Source of the DNA: Conchocele bisecta
Lineage: Eukaryota > Mollusca > Bivalvia > Lucinida > Thyasiridae
Length of the DNA: 64,000 bases
Direction of reading: 5' to 3'
Assembly: GCA_029237695.1 (NCBI GenBank)
Contig: JAQRGA010000042.1
Location: 186,001-250,000 of the forward strand
The notes beneath the pieces were generated by a model that saw nothing but the letters and a program-made list of their open reading frames with translations, made no database searches and had not been told where the DNA came from. Numbering within the stretch: the first letter of the stretch is position 1; every line of letters begins with the position of its first letter. Shown one piece after another: positions 41,655 through 50,916 of the stretch. The translations under genes and the position numbers were made by a program.

Positions 41655-42731
41655 TCAATATTTTTTTGTTTGCATAAATTCTTTGATACCTACATCAAAA
41701 GGTGGTTTTAATATTCCGTCTTCTGTAATTATACCTGTAATTAATTCATTCGGTGTTACGTCAAAGGCTGGATTATAAACATTTACACCGGCAGGTGCCG
41801 TTAATTTACCGAATCCGTGACGTATTTCATCAGCATCTCTATGTTCGATAGGAATATCTGAACCGTGTTTTATCTCTGTATCAATAGTAGAGTGAGGTGC
41901 CGCAATGTAAAAAGGAATATTATGGTATTTAGCCAATATTGCTACTCCGTAAGTGCCAATTTTGTTTGCAGTATCACCATTGGCTGCGATTCTGTCAGCT
42001 CCAGTTATAACAATGTCTATTTTACCTTCACACATTACCTGTGCAGCCATATTATCGCAGATTGTTACTACATCTATATTTGCTTTTTTCAATTCCCAGG
42101 CAGTTAATCTTGATCCTTGAAGAAGAGGTCTTGTTTCGTCAGAATAAACTTTGATATTCAGACCTTTTTCATTTGCTGTATAGATTGAAGAAAGAGCTGT
42201 GCCATAATCAGCTGCAGCTAAAGCTCCGCCATTGCAATGTGTTAATATTCCGTAATTATCTTTTAGTAGTTTTACACCATGTCTGCCTATTGAGCGGCAC
42301 ATCTGTATATCCTCATTTAGTATATTGATGCCTTCCTGAACAAGCATCTCCTTTAATATGAAAATATCATTTTCTCTACTGGAATTCAGTTTTTTAACAC
42401 ATCTGTTAAGAGCCCAAAATAAATTAACAGCAGTTGGTCTTGATTGAGCTAAATATTTTGCACTATTTTTAACTTCTTCTAGAAATTGTATTCTAGTTGG
42501 AGCTATACTATGTTGATTTATAGCAGCTAAACCTAATGCAGCAGCACAGCCTATTGCAGGAGCACCTCTAACAACTAGACGTTTTATATAGTCAAAAATT
42601 TCTTCAGCACTGTCTGTTTCAACATATAAAAACTCTTCAGGTAGCAATGTCTGGTCAATCAATCTTAATTTACCTGGTATAAGTTTTTTGGGTGTTCCTT
42701 GTTTCCATCTGACTGTCTCTATCATTTGCAA
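41655..42731 (-). CDS. mtnA: S-methyl-5-thioribose-1-phosphate isomerase
   Basis: 358 residues. Key motifs: VVRGAPAIGCAAALGLA, SRPTAVNLFWALNR, the catalytic cysteine in ILTHCNGGALAAADYGTAL, SDETRPLLQGSRLTAWEL, and ITGADRIAANGDTANKIGTY with the catalytic aspartate. It converts MTR-1-P to MTRu-1-P in methionine salvage. The start may be either of two methionines (MQMIETVRW); AAGGAAATT precedes the first. No other mtn genes are present. Confidence 0.94.
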   Translation of the reverse strand: MQMIETVRWKQGTPKKLIPGKLRLIDQTLLPEEFLYVETDSAEEIFDYIKRLVVRGAPAIGCAAALGLAAINQHSIAPTRIQFLEEVKNSAKYLAQSRPTAVNLFWALNRCVKKLNSSRENDIFILKEMLVQEGINILNEDIQMCRSIGRHGVKLLKDNYGILTHCNGGALAAADYGTALSSIYTANEKGLNIKVYSDETRPLLQGSRLTAWELKKANIDVVTICDNMAAQVMCEGKIDIVITGADRIAANGDTANKIGTYGVAILAKYHNIPFYIAAPHSTIDTEIKHGSDIPIEHRDADEIRHGFGKLTAPAGVNVYNPAFDVTPNELITGIITEDGILKPPFDVGIKEFMQTKKY

Positions 42732-42886
42732 TTTCCTTTAAATTGAAATAATTGAAGCGTTCTTAAAGTTAAGTCCTTAGTGTTCGACTTTTCATCAACA
42801 ATTTACTTTACAAAAATAGTATTAACTAAGATATAAATATATTGAATATTGCCAAGATAGGGAATTAAGAGTCGAACCATTAGGTA

Positions 42887-43477
42887 TTAAATTGATTTTT
42901 TTACCCAGGCTGAATGGAATACCTTTAATTCCATCTCATTCCATTTTTTCTCAAAATCAGTTTTAATATTTGAGATATCTTCAAGCTTAGAATCATCGTG
43001 AATGAATAGTTCGCTTTTTCCTAAAACATCCTGCGTATGTGTGAAATATGGTATATCATCGGATGAAAAATGAAATATCCCGCTTTTTTTCAGTTTGTTA
43101 TGTAGTCTGCCTACAAACTCTGAGCTTACTAGTCTATTACCTTTATGTCTATTTTTAGGCCATGGGTCAGGGCATAGTATATGAATTCTATTTAATGAAT
43201 CATCAGGGATGCTTTGACTAATAAGATGCCATGCTTCACATCTTAGCAACCGCATATTTTTAATACTTGATCGCTCATTTCTTTTATAAAGTTTTCTAAG
43301 TCGCCCAAGCATTATATCTACGGCAAAAATTACCCTTTCAGGATATTTTTCAGCTAATTTTGTGGTAAATGAACCTTTTCCACATCCTAAATCAAGTTCT
43401 GTTATTTTATTTTTATTGATAGTTAATTGAGTATAGCTTTCAGAAATAAATTCTATAAATTTGTCTTCAGGTTTCAT
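42887..43477 (-). CDS. trmB: tRNA (guanine-N7-)-methyltransferase
   Basis: 196 residues. SAM motif ELDLGCGKGSFTTKLAEKYP; the TrmB signature CPDPWPKNRHKGNRLV is intact, followed by FHFSSDDIPYFTHTQDVL. It methylates G46 in the tRNA variable loop. The C-terminal substrate region is shorter than in E. coli but similar to other short bacterial forms. A -G-A-rich leader precedes ATG 43477. Confidence 0.92.
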   Translation of the reverse strand: MKPEDKFIEFISESYTQLTINKNKITELDLGCGKGSFTTKLAEKYPERVIFAVDIMLGRLRKLYKRNERSSIKNMRLLRCEAWHLISQSIPDDSLNRIHILCPDPWPKNRHKGNRLVSSEFVGRLHNKLKKSGIFHFSSDDIPYFTHTQDVLGKSELFIHDDSKLEDISNIKTDFEKKWNEMELKVFHSAWVKKSI

Positions 43478-43644
43478 GTAATTATCTGATTTTAAACATT
43501 AAATATTTTAATAATATTATTTATAAGGCAATAATATATAAAAGTATATCCGTTTAGTGATTGACATCATTTTAATATTACAATATACTTTAAGTTATCT
43601 GAATTATAAACTTTAAAATCAAAATAACTAGCTGGTGTAATAAT

Positions 43645-44157
43645 ATGAGAAGACGTTTTTGTTCAATTTTGTTTATTTTCGTTGCATGTTTTATTTTTAT
43701 GGCTTCAGTAAATAGCTTTGCTGAAGAGAGTGCAAAAAAAAAGCTTAATACCGCTGATTCATCCATGTATGATCAGGAGACAACACGACAGTTGATGATG
43801 CAGGATAAAGAAGCCTTAGATAAGATTTCTGATGGTCCTATACGTAAACTTGGACGTGGTTTGTCCAATGTTTTTTTAGGTGTAGTTGAAATACCTCTAA
43901 AGATATACAAAACAAATATGGAAGAGGGCGGTATCGCTGCCTGCAGTTATGGTGTCCTCAATGGTCTTTTCTATTTTATTACTAGGGAAGTGACTGGTGT
44001 TATTGAAATACTTACTTTTCCAATACCTCTACCAGGAGCAGCAGAAGGACCATTTGCTACTGGCTGGGGATATGGACCTCTTATGCAACCTGAATGGATT
44101 TTAACTTTTGAAACAGATCCATATAATACTGTTTATCCAAACTTCCCTGTACATTAA
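43645..44157 (+). CDS. exosortase-system-associated protein, TIGR04073 type
   Basis: 170 residues. Signal peptide (RRRFCSILFIFVACFIFMAS, cleavage near SFA-EE), then the diagnostic stretch RKLGRGLSNVFLGVVEIPLK and a second half SYGVLNGLFYFITREVTGVI and EILTFPIPLPG. The TIGR04073 family occurs in Lentisphaerota, Verrucomicrobiota and some Deltaproteobacteria, often in genomes with exosortase; its function is unknown. This is one of the best lineage clues. A strong terminator follows. Confidence 0.82.
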   Translation: MRRRFCSILFIFVACFIFMASVNSFAEESAKKKLNTADSSMYDQETTRQLMMQDKEALDKISDGPIRKLGRGLSNVFLGVVEIPLKIYKTNMEEGGIAACSYGVLNGLFYFITREVTGVIEILTFPIPLPGAAEGPFATGWGYGPLMQPEWILTFETDPYNTVYPNFPVH

Positions 44158-44164
44158 AAAGATA

Positions 44165-44216
44165 TAAATAAACTTCCTGCGACTTATAAGTATTAAAAGT
44201 TGCGGGTTTATTTATA
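44165..44216 (+). terminator. intrinsic terminator after the TIGR04073 gene
   Basis: CCTGCGACTT (from about 44178) pairs with AAGTTGCGGG (ending about 44206), ten pairs with two wobbles, extended outward by AAATAAA/TTTATTT. The 3' side gives TTTATTTATATA. It works in either orientation but only the rightward gene ends here. Confidence 0.7.
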
Positions 44217-44321
44217 TATACTTACTTAGTTCCTCATTTATTTATTTGAATTTTCGTTATTATGATTCATTTTTACTACATCATTATTTATGAAATTTAA
44301 ATAAAAAGGTTTTAATATATT

Positions 44322-45422
44322 ATGGGATTTTCCTGTGGATTTGTAGGTTTACCTAATGTTGGTAAATCAACACTATTTAATGCATTGACTAAAGCTGGAG
44401 CAGAAGCTGCCAATTTTCCTTTCTGTACAATTGAACCAAATACAGGGATTGTACCTGTGCCTGATAAAAGATTAGATATTTTATCAGAAATGCATAAATC
44501 AAAAAAAATTGTTCCTGCCGTGATGAAATTTATCGATATTGCTGGACTTGTCGGTGGAGCAAGTCAGGGGCAGGGATTAGGGAATAAGTTTTTAGGACAT
44601 ATCAGAAATGTTGACGCTATTGCACATATCGTTCGTCTATTTGATGATGAAAATGTAACACATGTATCAGGGAAAGTTGATCCTGTAAGTGATATTGAGA
44701 CAATAATAACTGAATTGACACTTTCTGATTTAGAAGTTGTTGAACGAAGAATAGAGAGAATAAATAAAAAAATACGCTCAGGGGATAAAGACGCTGCTAA
44801 AGAGATGGTAATATTGAAAAGTATTTATGATGTTTTAGCTGATGGTTCTATTCCTGAATATGACGAAAACAAAGATAGAAACACTCTTTTAAAAGAATTA
44901 AACTTATTAAGTACGTTGCCTGCATTTATCTGTGCAAATGTAGATGAAAATATACTTGCCGATGGTATAAAAGAGTTTATAAAGGGACTTCCTATTTATG
45001 AATTTGCAAAAAAACATAATATGGAAATTATTCCTATCTGTGCAAAACTTGAAGAAGAAATAATAGAACTCTCTCCTGAAGATGCTAAAGTTTTCATGGA
45101 AGAACTTTCTATGACTGAAAGCGGACTTAATAAAATTATTAAAACAGGTTATAAAATTTTAAATTACATAACATTTCTTACCACGGGACCTGATGAAACA
45201 AGAGCATGGACAATTACAAGAAATATGGCAGCACCTCAGGCTGCTGGTAAAATTCATACAGATATGGAAAGAGGTTTTATAAGAATGGAAGTAGTTGCTT
45301 ATAACGATATTTTGGAATATGGTAGTGAGGTAAATGCTAAAAGTGCTGGAAAAATGCGGATTGAGGGTAAAGATTATATTGTTAAGGATGGCGATGTTAT
45401 CAATGTGAGATTTTCTGTTTAA
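44322..45422 (+). CDS. ychF: redox-regulated ATPase YchF
   Basis: 366 residues, standard length. P-loop CGFVGLPNVGKSTLFNALT at the start; DIAGLVGGASQGQGLGNKFL (switch II); NVDE replaces the GTPase NKxD, the change that makes YchF ATP-specific. A coiled coil occupies about 130-200 and the TGS domain the C-terminus (TTGPDETRAWTI; ERGFIRMEVVAYNDILEYGS). It associates with ribosomes and the stress response. The ribosome site is A-rich with AAAAGG. Confidence 0.96.
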   Translation: MGFSCGFVGLPNVGKSTLFNALTKAGAEAANFPFCTIEPNTGIVPVPDKRLDILSEMHKSKKIVPAVMKFIDIAGLVGGASQGQGLGNKFLGHIRNVDAIAHIVRLFDDENVTHVSGKVDPVSDIETIITELTLSDLEVVERRIERINKKIRSGDKDAAKEMVILKSIYDVLADGSIPEYDENKDRNTLLKELNLLSTLPAFICANVDENILADGIKEFIKGLPIYEFAKKHNMEIIPICAKLEEEIIELSPEDAKVFMEELSMTESGLNKIIKTGYKILNYITFLTTGPDETRAWTITRNMAAPQAAGKIHTDMERGFIRMEVVAYNDILEYGSEVNAKSAGKMRIEGKDYIVKDGDVINVRFSV

Positions 45423-45528
45423 TATTGTTAAAACACTATTAGCATAATAAAAATTCTGTTATAATGCTATTTTTGATAAATATTTTTTTAAAAAATGTAA
45501 TATAATACTATTTTAGGAGTAAAATAAA

Positions 45529-45921
45529 ATGCCTGATTTACCAATGGCAAAAGATAATGAAACGGTTCTGGTTGTAGATGATGAAGATGCAATATGGGAT
45601 TTTGTTATTGAAGCTTTACAAAATTTGGGATATTCTGTGATTCTTGCAGGTAATGGAGAGGAAGCTGTGGAAATTTATAAAAATAATCCTAAACAGATAG
45701 ACCTTGTTTTTCTCGATATGGTTATGCCTAAGCTTGGAGGGCATGCAACTTTTTATCAGTTACAGGCTATTGATCCTGATGTTAAAATACTTTTATCCAG
45801 TGGATATGTTGCACAGGAAGAACTTGAAGATCTATTTGAGCAGGGTGCTAAAGGCTTTCTTCATAAACCTCATAAAATTGCTAATTTGGCAACTGAAATA
45901 AGAAAAATACTGGATAGCTAA
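45529..45921 (+). CDS. stand-alone response-regulator receiver domain
   Basis: 130 residues, one CheY-like domain and nothing else. Acidic pair VVDDEDAIWD, phosphoacceptor aspartate in LVFLDMVMPKLGG, the serine in LLSSGYV and lysine in FLHKPHK are all present, so it should be phosphorylated by an unlinked kinase. The first ten residues are an extension. The sequence resembles receivers cut from hybrid histidine kinases. AGGAGTAAA before ATG. No kinase nearby. Confidence 0.9.
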   Translation: MPDLPMAKDNETVLVVDDEDAIWDFVIEALQNLGYSVILAGNGEEAVEIYKNNPKQIDLVFLDMVMPKLGGHATFYQLQAIDPDVKILLSSGYVAQEELEDLFEQGAKGFLHKPHKIANLATEIRKILDS

Positions 45922-46022
45922 TTTTAGAAATATTTTTTAAAAAGTTACAGGATTTAATAACTTGTAACTTTAGATATAATAATCTTTAACTTACACATTA
46001 GTGCGATGACCAAAGGAGCTTA

Positions 46023-46469
46023 ATGGTTAAATTTTTTTGTGTTTTGACTTTTTTATTATTATTGACTGGCTGTGCAACTACTGAAAAAAATAAAGATAGT
46101 GCTGTTGTCGATGCTAGAGAGTATATTTTTGAAAAAATTCCTCATATGAGTATAGAAAATACTGTATATATTAAATATACATATCCTGATATTTTAGAAA
46201 GTGAAATAGCAAATTATGGATATGATCAAGCACATCCATATTCTCAATTATGTTTATTATGGAATCTTCCAAAACCAAAGATATCTTTAATGGTTGTCGG
46301 TATTTCTCCTGATAATTTTAGTGACTGGAGTCCTATAAGACTTATCTATAAAGATAGTAGTTTAATTAAAAACGAAAGAGCCAACTCTCCTAAAAAATAT
46401 GTTACAAAAAAAAGAACAGCTGTTCAGTCACGGAGAAGCCATTCTCCCAACAATAGAAGCATAAATTAG
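46023..46469 (+). CDS. lipoprotein of unknown function
   Basis: 148 residues. Lipoprotein signal (FFCVLTFLLLLTGC; cysteine at about residue 17). The mature part has a compact, beta-type region up to about residue 115 and a basic, Ser/Arg-rich tail (KKRTAVQSRRSHSPNNRS). No family recognised. AAAGGAGCTTA before ATG gives a good ribosome site. It follows the receiver gene by about 100 bases and may share its promoter. Confidence 0.65.
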   Translation: MVKFFCVLTFLLLLTGCATTEKNKDSAVVDAREYIFEKIPHMSIENTVYIKYTYPDILESEIANYGYDQAHPYSQLCLLWNLPKPKISLMVVGISPDNFSDWSPIRLIYKDSSLIKNERANSPKKYVTKKRTAVQSRRSHSPNNRSIN

Positions 46470-46675
46470 AAATCAGATGAGTGACGGCATAAACACAAAG
46501 TAGTTAATATATAAATATGTTTAAATATTAATTTTTTGATGTTAAAATGAAATATTTTCATATAAAAGATGATGAAATAATGCGGATAAAACTATATATT
46601 GATAATATTATTAAAATAATTTGAACTAAGCTTAAGCTAACTTAAAAAATAAAATCAAAGAAATCTTATAAACTT

Positions 46676-47272
46676 ATGAATATAAAAATTATACCTGTAG
46701 GTTCTCTAGAAGTTAATTGTTATATTGTAACGATTCAGGACAGCTCTTTTATTATTGATCCGGGTGCTGATTATAATTTGATCGTTAATTATATAAAAAA
46801 TAATAAATTAGATGTAAAAGCAATACTGCTGACACATGCTCATATTGATCATTGCTCAGCGGTTTATGAGCTGGAAGCGGAACTAAATGTGCCTGTAATA
46901 CTTCATAAAGAAGATATAAAACTTTATATTAGTCCTGAAAATAGTTTGGCGCCTTATTATCCACCGTTAACTCATCATGTAGATACAGTTGAATCATTTG
47001 AAAATTCTTATTTTACTATAATTGATACGCCGGGGCATTCGCCAGGGTCAATTTGTTATTACTTTAGAGAAGATAATATTTTATTTAGTGGTGATACTTT
47101 ATTCTATGAATCAATTGGAAGAACAGATTTACCAGGTGGTAATTATAATAGTTTGATAAATGCAGTAAAAAATAAATTGTTTAAACTACCTGTAGAAACA
47201 TTAGTTTATCCTGGACATGGTCCTTCTACAAAAATTAGCCATGAAATAAGCTATAATTCATTCGTAAATTAA
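46676..47272 (+). CDS. MBL-fold metallo-hydrolase (glyoxalase II-like)
   Basis: 198 residues. Metal motif HAHIDH in LLTHAHIDHCSAVYELE, third histidine in IDTPGHSPGSICYYF, aspartate in LFSGDTLFYESIGRTDLPGG, final histidine in VYPGHGPSTKISHE. This is the YcbL/GloB-like small hydrolase pattern; thioester hydrolysis is likely but the substrate is unknown. Length matches YcbL-type members, without the C-terminal substrate domain of true GloB. Confidence 0.92.
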   Translation: MNIKIIPVGSLEVNCYIVTIQDSSFIIDPGADYNLIVNYIKNNKLDVKAILLTHAHIDHCSAVYELEAELNVPVILHKEDIKLYISPENSLAPYYPPLTHHVDTVESFENSYFTIIDTPGHSPGSICYYFREDNILFSGDTLFYESIGRTDLPGGNYNSLINAVKNKLFKLPVETLVYPGHGPSTKISHEISYNSFVN

Positions 47273-47674
47273 TGATAGATCTTATGCAGAAAGTTTGTTT
47301 GAATATCCAAATATCCAAGTATTAAAAAAAATATTATTTTTGGTGTTTATGCAGGCATAAAGAGGAAGCATATAAGATTCTATGATTTACTTACCTGATA
47401 AGTTCTTTTTTTTTCAATAAGCCATTAATTTGGCAGCAATTCTTGAAAAATTTCATTTATTATCTTATCTTCAGGCAGTTGAATATTTTATCAACAATCG
47501 GTAGTTCATATTACGTTTTAAGTTCTTTTAATCCACCTTCTCAAAATATACTGGATAAATAGATATGTTTTTATCGGCAATTAAATCTAAGTCCTATATT
47601 TACTACTTTATCAATTACTAAATCTTTCATATATAATGTCTCCTTGTTATATCTTTTTATGTTAATATATAACC

Positions 47675-48175
47675 TTCAAAAATTTACACACTTTATTGGA
47701 AAGACCCATTATAAAATCATGAATAAGAGATAAATTCTATATTATTCAATAGTAAAATAATTCTGCATAAATATTCAAAATCTTATATAATTAAACATCT
47801 AAAAAAGGTAAATATTTAGGAGAGTATTAATATTTTTTAAATCTAGAGTAACACTTCAAGTTTTTTGGGAAAGTTTCGTAAAGCCACAAGTTGTTGATAT
47901 TAAAAATACTATTAAAGAGAGGAGCTATATTAAATGAAATTTAGAAGTTTCTCTTGTTCATTCCACTTATTTCTAAAAGCTTCTACTTTTCTAATACCAG
48001 CTGGGGGCATCATCTTCTGTAATAGTAGTATAAATTGGCTTTAAAATAGAAGCCCGCTCTTTTCTGTGCTTCATTTAGGAACTGGAATATATTCAAAACT
48101 ATCTTCTTTCTCTCTTGGAATATTTATTTTTAAATTTCCGTTTTAAGTAATCAGATTTTTACTTTCAAGACTATC
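47675..48175 (-). mobile_element. remnant of an IS256-family insertion sequence
   Basis: The minus strand reads GNLKINIPREKEDSFEYIPV (IS256 N-domain pattern, near 48140-48080), then a stop, then KPIYTTITEDDAP and, after a frame change, FRNKWNEQEKLL (the C-terminal region of the same family). The DDE core is deleted. Downstream, 47679-47703 contains TTTACACACTTTATTGGA and AAGACCC, like an IS256-type terminal repeat. The other parts of 47273-48268 contain no gene I can recognise, though a minus frame near 47640 (MKDLVIDKVVNIGL, after AAGGAGA) may be another scrap. Confidence 0.65.
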
Positions 48176-48268
48176 ATGTGAGTTTTCAAGATCCATTCCT
48201 GTTAAGGTTTTTTTATATTTACTCTCATTTACTTAAGATTGATATTTTTTGTACTTCACTACATTGTA

Positions 48269-48308
48269 AAAAAACTGCTCCGATCAGCAAAGATTGGAGC
48301 AGTTTTTG
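48269..48308 (-). terminator. strong terminator after the LysM gene
   Basis: CTGCTCCGATC and GATTGGAGCAG pair across a short AGCAAA loop (one wobble). Both flanks are A6/T5 runs, so it works in either direction; it ends the murD-LysM transcript. Confidence 0.88.
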
Positions 48309-48323
48309 TAATTATTTATTATG

Positions 48324-49337
48324 TTACTCTTCAGGTATATTTACGATACTTTCAGTTTTCAACTCTTTCTCTGATGCTATTCTAGGGTTTGCTTTCTTCA
48401 AATCAGAAATACTAACGCCATACATATCAGAAACTGTACCCCATGTATCTCCATCTTTTACTGTATGAGGCAAATAGCTAGGTGTTAGTATTGTAGTAAT
48501 TGGTGCAACTTTTGGCTTCTTAGGAGTATTAGGTTCAGAAATTATTCCCTCCAATAATCTTTTATCATTACTACTAAGTGTAACTTTATCTGTATTATTT
48601 GATTTCATTTGTATCTGAGCTTTCTTTGTTGAAACAGCACTCCTAAAAATTTTATTTTTTGACTTAGTTTTTCCTGGAATAACTAATTTTTGTCCAACTT
48701 TTAAATGAGATTTAGAACTAATAGCATTAGCTCCTGCCAGTGCTGCTATAGAAGTTTTACTTTTCTTTGCAACACTCCATAAAGAATCACCTCTCTTTAC
48801 TATATATTTAGAATTGCCGGTCAATAATGCTGCAGTAGTAATTTTTTTTGTTTTAGTTAGTACAGTTCTTTTAGGCAGAGTTTCTGGAGTGAGTAAGCCT
48901 CCGGGAGGAATTTCAAGAACAGTACCATATTTAAGTTTTTTGTTCAAATCCATTTTATTGTACGCTGCAAGTTCTTTCATACTTACATCATATATTTTTC
49001 CTATTCTCCAGAAAGAATCACCTTTTTTTACCGTATATTGTATAGATTTACCATTTTTTACATCAACTAAACTCAAAGAATTTTCTATTTGTGGCGGAGG
49101 GGTAATTATCTCATCTGACAATTTAATATGCTCATCTGTTACTGCATTTAAATCTAAATCATTCGAACTGGCAATGCCGCTATCATTACTGCCAGGTGTA
49201 AGAGTCGGACTTGGAATATCACCTCTGCTGTTTAAAACTTTGGGACCTTGGCAACCGCTTAAAAATATTAACATCCCTAGGCATAGACTTATTGAAGCCA
49301 CTGAACTGGAAATAAAATCACTAATCTTGTACCTCAT
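48324..49337 (-). CDS. LysM-repeat lipoprotein
   Basis: 337 residues. Signal with lipobox LSGC (FLSGCQGP) places it in a membrane facing the wall. Three LysM domains follow: about 105-150 (YTVKKGDSFWRIGKIYDVSM), 175-225 (YIVKRGDSLWSVAKKSKTSI) and 290-335 (HTVKDGDTWGTVSDMYGVSI). Linkers are Lys/Ser/Thr-rich. It should bind peptidoglycan; no catalytic (M23 or NlpC) domain is present. The ATG overlaps the murD stop by four bases, so synthesis is coupled to a cell-wall precursor enzyme. Confidence 0.9.
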   Translation of the reverse strand: MRYKISDFISSSVASISLCLGMLIFLSGCQGPKVLNSRGDIPSPTLTPGSNDSGIASSNDLDLNAVTDEHIKLSDEIITPPPQIENSLSLVDVKNGKSIQYTVKKGDSFWRIGKIYDVSMKELAAYNKMDLNKKLKYGTVLEIPPGGLLTPETLPKRTVLTKTKKITTAALLTGNSKYIVKRGDSLWSVAKKSKTSIAALAGANAISSKSHLKVGQKLVIPGKTKSKNKIFRSAVSTKKAQIQMKSNNTDKVTLSSNDKRLLEGIISEPNTPKKPKVAPITTILTPSYLPHTVKDGDTWGTVSDMYGVSISDLKKANPRIASEKELKTESIVNIPEE

Positions 49338-50677
49338 TTAATTATTCTCCTATTTATTAATTTTTTGAAATAATTTCCTCTTTTTTCATAGTTTTTAAAC
49401 ATGTCCATACTAGCACAACCAGGTGATAAGAGAACAATATCTCCACTTTCTGAATAATCACAGGCGGCATGTACCGCATCTTTAAATGTCGCATATATAC
49501 TGTTATTTAATGCACTTTTGCATAATTTTGCCAGCTTATTTTTAGATTTTCCTATAAGAAAAACTTTTTTAATTTTTTTATTAAGATACAATATTTTGCT
49601 AAAATCCATATTTTTATCCAGACCGCCTGCAATAAGGCAAATGTTTCTACCATTGCAGCAAGAATTAACAGCTGCAATTAATGCTAAAGGATTTGTTGAC
49701 TTTGAATCATTAATATATTTAATATTATTATGTTCAGTAATCAACTCCATCCTATGCATGCCAAGCTGAAAATCATTCATCATTTCTATACTTTTATTTA
49801 TATTCAGTCCAATTATATTGCATATAGCCAATACTGCCATGACATTCTCTAAATTATGTAAACTTTTCAAATTAGTAAATTTATCTATAGAGCAAATGAA
49901 TATACTATTATGATATAAATTTTTATTCTCAATAAAAAAATCTGCTTTATTTGATTTCAAAGAAAATGTTTTTGATGAATATCCTACTTTAAATTTATCA
50001 AGAAGTTCATGAAGTATATAATTAATAACAATTTTATTTTGAATATTAATATTTTTAATAATATTCATTTTATCATGGATATAATTATCCAAATTGCAAT
50101 GCCAATCAATATGATCTGAATCAATATTTAAAATAACAGCAATAAGTGGCTCAAATTTATCAATATAATGTAGCTGAAAAGAACTAAGCTCTAAAATAAT
50201 ATAATCATATTCTTTGTTATCTATCATAATTTCAGAAAGAGGCTTACCTATATTGCCTGCTGTCGTTGTCTTTAATCCTGATTTAGATAATAGATGATTA
50301 CATAATTTAGTTACAGTTGTCTTTCCATTGGTTCCCGTAATTGCGATTATAGGATATTTGCAAAACTGATAAGCAAACTCTATCTCGCTCATAATTTTCA
50401 CACCTGCTTTTTCTGTAAGTCTACCTAAAAATGAATGTGGAGAAATTCCTGGACTTATCACTATTAGATCACATTTAGGAAGTTTTTTCTCATTAAATTT
50501 TAAGATAATATTATTTTTTCCCATCAACAGTTCTTTTTTTACATTTAGTAGACAATTATTTATTCTTTGATCTATTGCAGTTACTTTAAAGCCTTCTCTA
50601 TTTGCCAATTTGATTGCAGCAAGACCGCTTTTTCCCAATCCCAGTATAAGAATTTTCATATTTTTATTAAAAAACAT
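49334..50677 (-). CDS. murD: UDP-MurNAc-L-Ala-D-Glu ligase
   Basis: 447 residues. N-terminal Rossmann motif ILGLGKSGLAAIKLA; ATP loop AITGTNGKTTVTKLCNHLL (about 114-132); AGNIGKPLSE; LELSSFQLHYI; LNIDSDHIDWH; YINDSKSTNPLA; LIAGGLDKNMDFS; LLSPGCASMDMFKNYEKRG at the end. All MurD signatures are in place. It adds D-glutamate to UDP-MurNAc-L-alanine. Not in the usual mra cluster; its only operon partner is the LysM lipoprotein. Confidence 0.95.
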   Translation of the reverse strand: MFFNKNMKILILGLGKSGLAAIKLANREGFKVTAIDQRINNCLLNVKKELLMGKNNIILKFNEKKLPKCDLIVISPGISPHSFLGRLTEKAGVKIMSEIEFAYQFCKYPIIAITGTNGKTTVTKLCNHLLSKSGLKTTTAGNIGKPLSEIMIDNKEYDYIILELSSFQLHYIDKFEPLIAVILNIDSDHIDWHCNLDNYIHDKMNIIKNINIQNKIVINYILHELLDKFKVGYSSKTFSLKSNKADFFIENKNLYHNSIFICSIDKFTNLKSLHNLENVMAVLAICNIIGLNINKSIEMMNDFQLGMHRMELITEHNNIKYINDSKSTNPLALIAAVNSCCNGRNICLIAGGLDKNMDFSKILYLNKKIKKVFLIGKSKNKLAKLCKSALNNSIYATFKDAVHAACDYSESGDIVLLSPGCASMDMFKNYEKRGNYFKKLINRRIIK

Positions 50678-50740
50678 ACTTTTTTATATTTTATTATTTG
50701 ATTTTTTTTAAATTAAGAGTAATTTTTATAACTGTTTTAA

Positions 50741-50815
50741 GCGAGCGTAGCTCAGTGGTAGAGCTTCACGTTGCCAACGTGATTGTCGACGGTTCGAATC
50801 CGTTCGCTCGCTCCA
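50741..50815 (+). tRNA. tRNA-Gly(GCC)
   Basis: Acceptor GCGAGCG/CGCTCGC, D arm GCTC..GAGC, anticodon arm TCACG-TTGCCAA-CGTGA with anticodon GCC, T arm GACGG-TTCGAAT-CCGTT, discriminator T and encoded CCA (50813-50815). All stems pair. Confidence 0.97.
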
Positions 50816-50916
50816 TTCTTTTCACCACATTCAAATCTATATTTTAGTAAAACCTTATTTTTTATTGATTTTATGTAGATTTATTTATAGAATTAATAGG
50901 TTCTATATCCTAAAGT

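Noticed and set aside
48178..48468. Plus-strand frame across the LysM gene end
   Set aside because: Runs through the strong terminator and antisense to a LysM domain; no ribosome site.
50741..50815. tRNA-Gly as a second integration site
   Set aside because: The tRNA is complete, with no duplicated 3' end or integrase nearby; XerC at 54001 is the chromosomal recombinase.
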